Assembly: GCA_049724395.1 (NCBI GenBank)
Contig: JAUGWO010000344.1
Span: forward strand, 1 to 27,345
Length of the DNA stretch: 27,345 nucleotides
Source: Spongospora subterranea f. sp. subterranea
Taxonomy: Eukaryota > Endomyxa: Phytomyxea > Phytomyxea > Plasmodiophorida
Reading direction: 5' to 3'
Positions 1-8,784 of this stretch are shown one piece after another. The notes beneath the pieces were generated by a model. The model was not told where the DNA came from and made no database searches. It saw only the letters and a program-made list of their open reading frames with translations. Position 1 is the first letter of the stretch; each line of letters opens with the position of its first letter. Both the position numbers and the translations under genes were made by a program.

Positions 1-108
1 TTTGTATGAATTCCTGGTTTAGAAGTTGAAAATGACTCTAGCTCCACTGTAGGTTTATCAAATACCGGCTTTTACTTTCTTAAACTTGCCTTGTTTAGTG
101 ATTGGGAT

Positions 109-136
109 TTTTGTCCCCATCTGAATGGGGACAAAA
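109..136. repeat. Perfect 12-bp hairpin with a 4-nt loop
   Basis: TTTTGTCCCCAT (109-120) and ATGGGGACAAAA (125-136) are exact reverse complements around the loop CTGA. It lies about 50 bp before the first transposase codons. It could be part of an old element end. I found no matching sequence past the 3' end of the transposase, so I do not call it a TIR. Confidence 0.6.
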
Positions 137-183
137 TTGATAGGTCTGTGGGTATCAAAACAGTGGTCGCGATGTGGAGCAAG

Positions 184-1173
184 GATATGCGGTGGCGTTG
201 CTTAGCTGCATTATGTGTATGCAACACCGCTGCCTAATTGCGCGTTGATCCTTGGACCGAGCGAAAAGAGCATCAAACGTTGGATTGCCCTGTTTGAAAG
301 GACTGGTAATGTCGTTAATGACGCTGTTCGACAAAGGTCTGCCAGATGGCCCACCGAGGTTTACGACTATGTGCACACCTTCATCGTAAACAGTCCCTGT
401 TTCTATATTGAAGAACTCCAAGAGGAGCTGGCTCTCAGATTTCCCGAACTGACGAATATATCGTCTGCGGCAATTTGCCGGGCCCTTCGTCATGATCTTA
501 AAGTGTCCAGAAAAGTCCTGGAAAAGCGCGCTCGCGGAGCGTTCCTGAACAGCTCAGAGAATTTTATCAGAAGCTTTCGCGAATCTATTCATATCCTGAG
601 CAACTAGTTTTCCTGGACGAAACGAGCAAGGACGGTCGCGACTGTTTGCGTCGTCATGGATGGTCTAGGATCAATACGCCAGCTCTGGTACGCCAACCGT
701 TTCAACGAGGGAACAGAGTCTCTGTTTTCGCCGCGTTTGATGCAAAGGGATTTTTCTCTTGGAAATGCACCGAAGGGACGTTCAACCGCCAGAAGTTCCA
801 TGATGCTTTCCTGGAAATCGTCGCTCCGAAGTTGAATCCGTGGCCACTTCCAAGGAGCATTGTTATCTTGGATAATGCACAGATCCATATGTATCGGGAA
901 TTGGAACAGGTCATACACAGATCAGGCGCGAAACTCATGTTCCTGTCTCCTTATTCGCCACAGTTGAACCCTATCGAGCAAGGTTTTGCACTTTTAAAGC
1001 AGTGGCTCAAGAAACATGCTGATCTGACGTTCAGGGTTTGCCCTGAGGCTGTTCTAAAAGTGGCTATGCCAATGTGTACGAAGAATCTAAGACATATTGG
1101 TCATAATTTTTACAATTCCTGTGGGTACGGTCACACTGAGCTAAATAAAGAAATGTTTGGGGTCTATCTTTAA
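184..1173 (+). pseudogene. Tc1/mariner-IS630 superfamily transposase, DD34E, broken
   Basis: This is a cut-and-paste DNA transposase that would act in the nucleus on its own element ends. The N-terminal half (to about 565) holds helix-turn-helix regions, with SIKRWIALF and then CFYIEELQEEL. The catalytic half has the first Asp in VFLDETSKDGRD, the second in VILDNAQIH and the Glu in QLNPIEQGF, with 34 residues between the second Asp and the Glu, hence DD34E. The PYSPQLNPIE box is typical of the superfamily. The reading frame changes at least twice: near 215-235, and near 560-570, where one base seems to be missing from a T run before the segment SYPEQLVFLDE. The gene is therefore not translatable as it stands. 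The family assignment is firm. The closeness to oomycete elements is from memory and not tested. No TIRs were found. Confidence 0.88.
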
Positions 1174-2028
1174 TTTTCGTCGTCCGATAGGACATGATCG
1201 ACGTCGTTAAGGTCTTGTCCGACAACTGCCGGAACGGGTTCGTCGGAATGAAATATATCGTTTCCGAACAACGGATATGGTGGCAAACCCAGGCGGATCG
1301 AAGGCTTGCGATATTCACCTCCACAGTGACAAGTTCAGTCCTATTGACCCGCAAGACGATTTGAGCGAATTCGTCCGCATCCTGATTTTCAAGTGAACTT
1401 CTGAGGTAGTCCAATCGCATCGCCTGCCGGAATGTGTTGCTGGCCGGCAATTGCTCGACTGGTTCAGGATTGACAGCTCGCGCCCTGGTCCTCGACCAAA
1501 TATTCGTCGCTATCTCGCCAATTACGGCTCGATCAGGAAGACTGGGACGGTTTGCCTGGATGGCAGCAACGATTTCTTCTGTTGCCAGACGGACCCTGCC
1601 TATGGTCGCCCTTCGCAAACCAGAAGGGTTTGTTGATCCCGAATTTCTTACAGCGCCTGTTCGGAAATAAAAACGACCAGTGGAATGAGGACGTTTTCGG
1701 GCGACAATCGCTGACGAATCACTGATTGTGCATATACGCGTCGAACAGTCACGTCGAAATTGTCTTCAAAAAGGTCGATGAACCTGCTTTGGGGTGCTTG
1801 GACAGCAGGTTTGATTTTCAGTTTGATTTCATCAGGAACACTCGACCTGGGAAGATGTGTTCGTAAGTGGCGAACAATGATGGCGTGCAGAACGTAAAAT
1901 CCTAGTGACAGAGTCCATTGAATACTATCAGTTTCTGCAGCAGCATGATGGTGCCGTCTGCTGATAATATCATCTCCCTTGAAAACGGTCAAGGATGCGG
2001 TCAAATTGTCGGGGACGGTCTCGTCCAT
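1170..2028 (-). CDS. Unrecognised spliced gene; C-terminal part uncertain
   Basis: An ATG at 2028 opens a 125-codon exon (2028-1652). It ends at a good donor (GTAAGA, intron 1651-1596, acceptor ATAGGCAG) and splices in phase to an exon starting at 1595. The joined protein reads through ...LSPENVLIPLVVF...LVRLATEEIVAAIQ... and on to about 1330. The helical stretch FIDLFEDNFDVTVRRVYAQ followed by LSPENVLIPLVVF faintly recalls a cyclin box, but I do not trust this enough to name it. After about 1320 two endings are possible. One is the same frame running on to 1064. The other is a shift to a frame ending in the acidic tail DLNDVDHVLSDDEN at 1170, which looks more natural because it stops just where the convergent transposase ends. 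Whether that shift is an intron or a mutation is not clear. Confidence 0.5.
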
Positions 2029-2039
2029 TTGGCGATGAA

Positions 2040-2430
2040 TGACTTATGACATGCAGAGTAGAATAAACAGATAACGTCAACTGTAATTGACTCATGCTTC
2101 CCACGTCATTCATTGTCAAATGACCGAGGCCATCCCAAAACTACAACCGCAAAGATACCGTTTTCAAAGGAATTTAGACGACAACATTGCTGCTGCAGAT
2201 ATTGAATAGTATTCAATGCATGATGACTTGATTATGACGTGTTGTGCGCTATTATCATTCGTGATGTAATATATAACACATTTCCCACGAGTGTTTTAAT
2301 GAAACAAGATTAAAATTCGTCTCCAAAGACGTCTCGATTCTGGAACGGGCCAACCACCAGCTCTAATGGTAGTTCTTGATTAAAAAATCCGTGGTGAGCC
2401 ATGTTTAAGGAAACTGCGGACCGGGTTTTA
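2040..2430. other. Gene-free stretch between the unknown gene and the MULE
   Basis: This is the 5' side of the minus-strand gene that starts at 2028, followed by the left flank of the MULE. I see no long ORF, tRNA or repeat here. The first 100-200 bases could hold that gene's promoter, but no motif decides this. Confidence 0.4.
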
Positions 2431-2444
2431 TATGGGGGACGAGA

Positions 2445-2530
2445 ATTGACTGGTCATCGAGTTTGTTGGAATAAAATATTGTTAATGTACACTCAAGTGT
2501 ATCTCAATGGAGTTATCATCCGGAGTTCTT
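2445..2530 (+). repeat. Left inner TIR of MULE copy A
   Basis: The reverse complement of 6200-6285 matches this segment with about one difference over 86 bp. It contains a short palindrome, ACACTCAAGTGT-like, and the GACTGGTCA motif that recurs throughout the element ends. Confidence 0.9.
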
Positions 2531-2591
2531 GTCGGGGTATCCTCATCCGTATTGTCAGCACGAGAGGTAATATAGTGTTCGAGGAAGGACA

Positions 2592-5500
2592 ATGTCATCG
2601 CTAGAGTCGGCATCTGATTCCGAATGCGGTACCGTCTGTATTTCAGAATGCGGTCGTTGGACTGTTTCTGACATACTTGCGCCGACGCTGCCGTGCACCC
2701 TTATTGATAGGAGTGTCGCGAATCAGAACTTCGACTGTGATCAGGTTCCGCTGCGACCAGATGGAAATTGCCGTTTTATGTTTGACGAAGCTTCCAAAAA
2801 GCCCAATTTGGTTGCTCGGTACTCCGAGTGGCAATGGCGAGTAACCAACACCCGCTACCGTTCGCTGCCATCCGACCCCTTACCGATTAAGATCACCAAC
2901 AAGGTGTGCACAGGCAACATTGTTTGCTCCAATTTGGGATGTGCATATTCGCGTCGTCCGAAACAGAACAATCCGGACAACTTTGAACGAACGTAATATC
3001 GCAACTCAGTCACAAGTCTAAAACCTTGAACAGTTGTTTACTTTTTATAATGTTGCAGGTGCCGCGTTTGCAGCAGCGACATGGTTCGACTCGTTTGTCC
3101 TGCAACATGCATGTGGGTGGAGGCAAAATTCTCTGATCGAGCCATTATTATCCATTCTGACCGGCATTCTCATGCCGTGCCACATGTGTTGAAGCCTGAC
3201 TTTTACTGCAAAAAGATGCTCACTGACAGGATCTGTAATAATCCCATGGCCAAAGCTGTCACGCTTGTCACCGGCACACCAATCATTGGCTCGGTCTGTG
3301 AGATCCATGAATCTTACGGTAACCTCTCAAGAGTAGCGTATTTCCGACGTCAGGTGTTGCGAGACCTTGGTGTTAGACTTCCAGGTCTCGGTTACTTGAT
3401 TTATCTGAAAATGTGCCTAAATTTGAATAATCTAGGTTCTGGAGACTCATTCATCGATCAAATCCTGGAGTTTCAACTGACTTTTGGCAAAACTGCCGTC
3501 ATCTCAAGTGATTTCAACATCAATCGAATGCACTTAACTGCTGCTTCGAGTTTTATGTTGGAAAGGTACAGTTGAATATTTCTTTCATGATTGTTGCTGA
3601 TTCTCAGCTTGCAACACAATGGTTAGATTCGTCGATGTAGATCCGTTGACAGGTCGTGATGGCCAAGGCGCTGTTTCCGATGTTACGTACAGTTTTTTTG
3701 ATCGAGGCTTTCTTATGACAACCGCAGTGTATTGCGGTTTGCTTGCGCGATGGGTCCCGGTGGCTTTTTCTTGGTTGAACGGACTAACTCGCGAGCATTA
3801 TCGGGCACATTTTGAAGCGATTTTCAGCTGCGCCTCAGCAAGCATTCAGTCCGCTGAAGCATCGTTGTCTGTACAGGACAAGGTGACAAGATTCAAACGT
3901 TTGTGTGGGGCAGTCATGGATTTTTCCAATGCGCAAACATTAGGCTTCATCGATGCTTATATTTCGGTACAGTGCTGAAACTCATTGTTATGACTTTGCT
4001 TACATGTCTACAGATAACGAACAGAATCTTCAACTCACATGGCATTGTTCCGATTGTTTCCGAATTGAAGGCCGACGCACAATCGCTAATGAAAGGTTGT
4101 AGAGTGCACTTTATTTGCTCAGCTCAGCGGATTGACCGCAATCATGCCATTGTGGGGCGTGACAATGATGGCAAATTTCTGCAATTAATCATGGAAGCAG
4201 TTGAAGAACCCATGCTGCATGCCTTTCATGAAGCAATGAAAATCCTTCATGTTGGAATCACATTGATCGTTACGATATAAGAGGTCAAAATCAACTTTTG
4301 TTATATCAGGACCGATATCCAAAAGCAAGACCGTGGTTTTCCTGGTGGTTAAAAGAGAGTGTGGCATGTCTTATTTTTGAATCGCAACGGAAATTAGATC
4401 CAGAAGTTGGCGAAAAATGTAAGAGAGGATAGCAATCCCATTGAGTCGATGCACTCTATATATTATCAAATAGCTGAACGCAAAAATCCTATTGTGTTCG
4501 GTCTCTCGGCCTTGATGATTTTTGCGGCAAATAATGAACGAGAGATGAATGACCTTCAGCTTGGTCGAACTGTTAGATATGGTACAGAGTGCAATGTTGT
4601 CACTCTCAGCGAAGATTGATCAAACTATAGGTGTTCCTGAGAGATGGAAGATATCTATAGAAAAATACGGGTTAGCACACCCCGAGCGCCGAAGAAGACA
4701 ACTACATGCACCAAATGAGGGCGAGCGCCCGATACGACTAACTCCCTCTTGCATGGTTCCAATGCATCAGTGGATTGTGTCGAACTGAAAGGTACCACTC
4801 AACGACCTGAGAACAAGGAAACCCCTTCAGTAATTGGCAAGAAGAGACCTGGGAACAAGGAAACCCATTCAGGGGTTGGCAAGAACCTGGTCGCCCGAAA
4901 GGGGCAACAAACGTGGATAAAAACCCCAACACCACTTACCAGTCGTACCGACATTCTAACAATACCTGTTACTTAACAGTTCTGTTGGAGGTTCTAGCGG
5001 TTTGTCTTCCAAACATTCCAGCCCCTTCAGGTAATGTGGTTCCTTGTTCCGGCGATACCTTCTTTATCTTCAATTCTTAGACTAACACGACAATACAAGG
5101 TCGTGTTTTGCGCGGCTTCTGCAACACGTCAATGCCCGGATGGATAAGCAAGGCGCTTCCCTGACAAAGGAGTTGACCAAAGGAAGAGAATTTCTCACTA
5201 CCTGGGTTACTGAAATCGAAAAATTATACAAGCCAGGATCATTTGGATGCCCTTTTGAGGTCCTTGCTAGGGTTTTATCTGAAATCGACGGTGATCCTAA
5301 AATGATTGTACAGGTATAGTTTCATTGTATTGTTGAATGCATTTGACACAAATATGTTTTTCAGAAGGATGTAAGATGTACAAACGGGCATCACATAAAG
5401 TCGCGTCCGTTATTTTGGCCGATTTTAGTACAACTGTTTTGGTGTTAACCGCGGGTGTTTGAATCAAACTTTATTGTAGGAGCTGAGACAGCAAGTATTT

Positions 5501-6009
5501 ACTCAGTCATCATCAATGTCTCTACACCGCCGTTGCCGCATTGATTTCTGGTTTTACAGAAGAACTGCATAGAAACTGCATTCACCCAGGTTGTGATTCG
5601 GTATGTGAACAGTCAACTGCATTTAAACAACAGGAACATCTCATCGCCACAAATAGTGCAAGCAAGTACAAACCCTAACGATCGAGGCAATGCCAACTTC
5701 AGTATTGTTTATCACGTTGCCTATCGAAGTGCCAGATGATAATGTGCCGCTGGTTGATAGCACGACCATTTTTTGTCCGGATACATTATATGTTCTGAAT
5801 GAAGAATGGCGTTTGATGGCAAGAATATCCGCTACTAGAGTACTATGACAGGATCACACTTTTATGCACACATTCGCCGTGAGTTTCAAGGCATGATGCC
5901 GGGATTCTACCACTTCGATGATCTACAAAATTATAGAAGAGCAGTTTTCAATCCAGCTGCTGTAAATTTAAAGCCTAATTCAATATATTTGGCCTATGTC
6001 AAGAAATAA
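2592..6009 (+). pseudogene. MULE transposase fused to a USP-type (C19) cysteine protease domain, copy A
   Basis: Comparison with copy B gives nine exons: 2592-2992, 3059-3565, 3627-3966, 4014-4250, 4310-5030, 5081-5313, 5365-5427, 5480-5600, 5657-6009; introns 47-66 nt; about 990 codons. In order: an acidic N-terminus; a Cys/His cluster (CSNLGC, CRVCSSD, HSHAVPH) like GCM or FLYWCH zinc folds; a DDE core with Asp in SDVTYSFF, Asp in VMDFSNAQ and Glu in NPIESMHS; a basic linker with twofold-repeated RPxNKETxS; the Cys box NNTCYLTVLLEVL; a Cys cluster (RCTNGHH, CIHPGCDSCK); and the His box GSHFYAHIRREF then FYHFDDLQN, ending SIYLAYVKK. NTCYL matches the USP pattern NTCYM/L. The domain should cut ubiquitin-like tags; its target is unknown. 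Copy A is broken: extra bases near 4413 and 4585, a 4-nt loss near 4887, a 2-nt loss near 5531, and CAA to TAA at 5083-5085. Confidence 0.82.
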
Positions 6010-6199
6010 ATCAACAAAAGCTAATCAAATGCGTGCCTAATGTTCGTGCTGACCTGTCCCATGATCGAAGTGATTCAAATGGGCGCCCCAATGCTCGTGC
6101 TGACATGTCGGATCATCGGAGTGATAGAATTCAGGTATCCTTTCTTAAAACTCCTGTTATCGAGATTACTTTCGAACTCCTAAACACATCATGTTCGAA

Positions 6200-6285
6200 A
6201 AGAACTCCGGATGATTACTCCATTGAGATACACTTGAGTGTACATTAACAATATTTTATTCCAACAAACTCGATGACCAGTCAAT
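6200..6285 (-). repeat. Right inner TIR of MULE copy A
   Basis: This is the inverted partner of 2445-2530. It begins inside the 3' untranslated part, about 190 bp after the stop codon at 6007-6009. Confidence 0.9.
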
Positions 6286-6445
6286 ATATTTTCGGCTGAA
6301 ATTCCCAGTCAGAATGTGACCAGCTTTTTCTCGCGCCCTAGTAATTAAAAAAAGTACTGCAAGGAGGACAATGCCCAGTCTTTTCCGGTCCCAAGGTCGA
6401 TGTCACATTGACTGGTTGTCTACGCAATTTTTGGAGTGACCAGTT
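6262..6445 (+). repeat. Outer terminal block of MULE copy A, interrupted at 6445
   Basis: This block continues at 7707-7742 after the nested element. The same block, uninterrupted, is found at 19193-19340 in the same orientation. It is rich in GACCAGT/ACTGGTC and GTGACC/GGTCAC words, which may be transposase binding sites (inference). Compared with the other copy it has extra sequence around 6286-6305 and 6345-6400. Confidence 0.75.
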
Positions 6446-6612
6446 GGATAGACTCAATTTTGAACCTTTTTGAACCCTGAACCTTTTTGAACCCGCACTG
6501 ACACACAGTCATCCATGGATACATCAGCTTCTATCCACCTCATCAGTCAGAGAAACTCCGGGGAGTCTCCGGGGGGGATGCTATACTTGCTACACATTCT
6601 GTACCAAAAAAG

Positions 6613-6810
6613 ATGTATCCAGCACCAAACAGCAACGGCATTATTTTCAACTCGAGAAATTTAATTTTCCATCGTTCACGTAAAGATGGAAGCGTTCATT
6701 ATCGCTGTTTACATTATAGGGCGAGCAAATTACGACCGACTTCTTGTCGAAGCACTGCAGAAACATCTGCTGCCGGCGTTACAGTTCAGCCGGTTCAATG
6801 CTTGAGTCAT
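6613..6810 (+). pseudogene. FLYWCH-like zinc-finger fragment in the nested element
   Basis: The ORF encodes NLIFHRSRKDGSVHYRC followed by HYRASK and SCRST. The spacing of aromatic, Arg-Ser, Tyr-x-Cys and Cys-Arg resembles the first half of a FLYWCH-type zinc finger, a DNA-binding module common at the N-terminus of MULE and related transposases. The expected His pair is not clear. It starts about 90 bp after the left TIR, where a transposase start would be expected. It is probably the remaining 5' end of the transposase gene. Confidence 0.45.
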
Positions 6811-6825
6811 TGACATTTTGCAGCG

Positions 6826-7396
6826 ATTGACATCGACGATGGGGAATACGGGATCATTGATCTAATCGAATGGAATATGTTGAACGAGATGAAACCGGTA
6901 AGATATCCCTGTGTTTGGGGAAATTATTATCTTGAAGCAGATGATGACGAAGGTAAATGCGAGCCAGTTTTGATAAAAGATTTTGATAGGTGACATGGTG
7001 ATTTGACAGAAGTCATTCAACTGACTCAAGAACGGTATAATGATTGGCCTACTGCTCCGCCTATTTGTTTTCACTTTGTGCCCTTTCACATCCTCAATGC
7101 GGTGAATTGCTTAGTCCAACAAGAGGTCGTATGCATTGAAGGGCGACCCCTACGAATTTCTAAAAAAACCTCGAAGAAAGTATCGTGATGAAGTCTTCAT
7201 CGGTCCTCATCACGTAATATTGAAATTGATTAAGAAGCTGGAAAGCAACCTCGTTGAAGAGGATGAACAACAACTAAATCGCATCGGGTATCATATTCCA
7301 GGCGTGGGATATTTCTCGTGGCTACGTCTTTTAACGATTAGTCATGCACATGACGTGTTGACGGTTCTCAATGATCCATCTATCTTTTGTTTTTGA
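6826..7396 (+). pseudogene. Unrecognised coding remnant in the nested element
   Basis: Open segments in two frames look protein-like: IDDGEYGIIDLIEWNML (near 6830), LTQERYNDWPTAPPICFHFVP (near 7020), and a longer one from about 7136 to 7396 ending in GYHIPGVGYFSWLRLLTI. They lie in order on the plus strand before the right TIR. They are most simply the 3' part of the element's own gene, with an intron or frame changes between them. I do not recognise the family. Confidence 0.35.
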
Positions 7397-7706
7397 TTAA
7401 TAAATCAAATGATTGAATAATGAATGCGGAAAGTACTTGATATATTTTGAAAAAAAATAGTTTGTGATTGTCCTTCGCGGTCTGATACACAGCGATCAAT
7501 CGATAGATGTAATATTAAGAACGTCCAATATGGCATGTTCATGACTGATCGTATAACATATTTAATCAGTAGATAGAGATATTGATAACATCCAGCAAGA
7601 AATGGAAACCCCCTGCAACAACACCAGGTGTATCCATGGATGACTGTGTGCCAGTGCGGGTTCAAAATGGTTCAGGGTTCAAAAAGGTTCAAAATTGAAT
7701 CCGCCC

Positions 7707-7742
7707 GACCAGTTAATGTGACCAGTCTTTTCTAGCCCCCCA
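7707..7742 (+). repeat. Outermost end of MULE copy A after the nested insertion
   Basis: GACCAGTTAATGTGACCAG followed by TCTTTTCTAGCCCCCCA matches 19305-19340 nearly exactly, and its reverse complement corresponds to the left end at 2432. It marks the right limit of the MULE. Confidence 0.75.
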
Positions 7743-8520
7743 TTTAAAATCACTCAACGCGTGTGGACATCTTTTTAAGCGATCAGTGTCCAACCAGCGC
7801 ATTGAGCTTGGTGGAATCAATTCTACGCCTTCGGGGTTGAGTACTGCGTCACATTGTTCAAGATTCTAGACAGCATGGGAAGCTATAACGTTGACGACGA
7901 TTACAAATGACGATGCAGTGTTTGCATTCTGGGATCAAACTGTGGAACAATTACAAGATGGGAACTGGCAAGAACAGGGCGGAGTACCTGAATTTCTGTC
8001 CCGTCACCCTGAAATTCACGATGCGGTTGATTGCGGTTGTCTAATTCCGCCTACGTTTAAAAAGTTTGCATTGCGAAGTATCCTCGATGTCGCATCAATT
8101 TGCACAGTCACTTCGGTCTGCTGTTCTGCAGGAACAATTCCTGTTGCCCATATGCTGGAGGCGTACCTTCAGTTGAGATCACCGGATCCCTGTTGCCAGG
8201 TTATCAAGAAAATCCGACGTCACAGTTAATAAATCTAGCGATTGATTTATTTAACACAGTCGTCATTGGCGTGAAGCCAGTCGATCCGTCAACGTTGTAT
8301 GATCAGTTCTGCGCACCGATCGAAGCTTGTGCAGACCCGTGTGCTTTTTTTATCGACCTCGTCGGCATCGGCCATACATGGCGACCGTGGCTCCAGAAGC
8401 TCCACGTCCATCCGTGTCGGGTACTTTCGAGTAGACTGCAATAGATGCTTCAACGCCCAAAAAGGAGGCCAATTGAATAAAATAATCGCAAAAACAACAA
8501 TTTTCAATTTCTAATTGATT
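7743..8520 (+). other. Weak coding traces, no recognised gene
   Basis: Two overlapping plus-strand ORFs are seen. One (7891-8229, from a non-ATG start) gives DDAVFAFWDQTVEQLQDG and PEFLSRHPEIHDAVD. The other (8100-8444) gives SVEITGSLLPGYQENPTSQ and INLAIDLFNTVVIGV. Their composition is protein-like and they could be parts of one spliced or shifted gene. I recognise no domain, and a short upstream ATG ORF at 7875 stops after 11 codons. Confidence 0.25.
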
Positions 8521-8784
8521 TTTTCTTCACTCTGGCATGATAACATTAAAAATATGGTTCCGATCTGGAAACGCACTAAAAACATTGGCAGGAAGCTGTC
8601 CTCGACCAAGAAAGATTACAGAACTTGACCCGGGGCAATATTGCGGAATGAGAGACAATAAGGCACAGGCCGAACACACGCATCACATTTGGTTTACTTC
8701 AATAACATCTCCAGGAAACGTGAAGGAATTGAATCAAGAACTGATAAAGTTGATACTATGCATGAATAAAAATAGTGACAATGA
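8521..8784. other. 3' flank of the CBP3-like gene
   Basis: This is the downstream side of the minus-strand chaperone gene. A plus-strand ORF (8537-8800) runs over part of it and into the last exon antisense. I take it to be spurious. Nothing else is seen. Confidence 0.4.

Larger units (their letters stand above)
6446..7706. mobile_element. 1,261-bp TIR element nested in the MULE terminal repeat, 8-bp TSD
   Basis: The ends read GGATAGACTCAATTTTGAACC on the left and, reverse-complemented, GGGCGGATTCAATTTTGAACC on the right. About 70 bp of TIR follow (6453-6523 and 7629-7699, two differences), built from a repeated TTTTGAACC word. The element is flanked by GACCAGTT at 6438-6445 and 7707-7714. 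The paralogous terminal block holds this site once, at 19305-19312, which fixes the boundaries exactly. Terminal GG, an 8-bp duplication and a FLYWCH-like peptide inside suit Merlin, MULE or related superfamilies; I cannot choose. No DDE core is visible, so it is probably a non-autonomous deletion derivative. Confidence 0.9.
2432..7742 (+). mobile_element. MULE-type DNA transposon, copy A, with a nested 1.26-kb insertion
   Basis: The outer ends are TGGGGGACGAGA (2432-2443) on the left and TCTAGCCCCCCA (7731-7742) on the right, near-complementary. Inside them lie 86-bp TIRs, 2445-2530 and 6200-6285, differing at about one base. The right terminal region (6262-7742 after removing the 6446-7706 insertion) is longer than the left one, which appears to have lost about 130 bp between GAGAA and TTGACTGG. 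The element carries one gene, 2592-6009. No target-site duplication could be confirmed: the flanks read GGTTTTATA on the left and TTTAAAATC on the right. A second copy lies inverted at 19354-22298. The superfamily call rests on the transposase motifs. Confidence 0.85.

Noticed and set aside
702-938. Minus-strand ORFs opposite the DD34E transposase (918-604 and 938-702)
   Set aside because: They are shadows of a clearly conserved plus-strand DDE core.
4185-4367. Minus ORF inside MULE copy A, with an identical plus ORF in copy B (21262-21444)
   Set aside because: The match is only because the two copies are inverted repeats; the sense strand holds the transposase exon.
5452-5479. 28-nt intron in MULE copy A
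   Set aside because: Too short; a donor at 5428 gives a 52-nt intron in phase.
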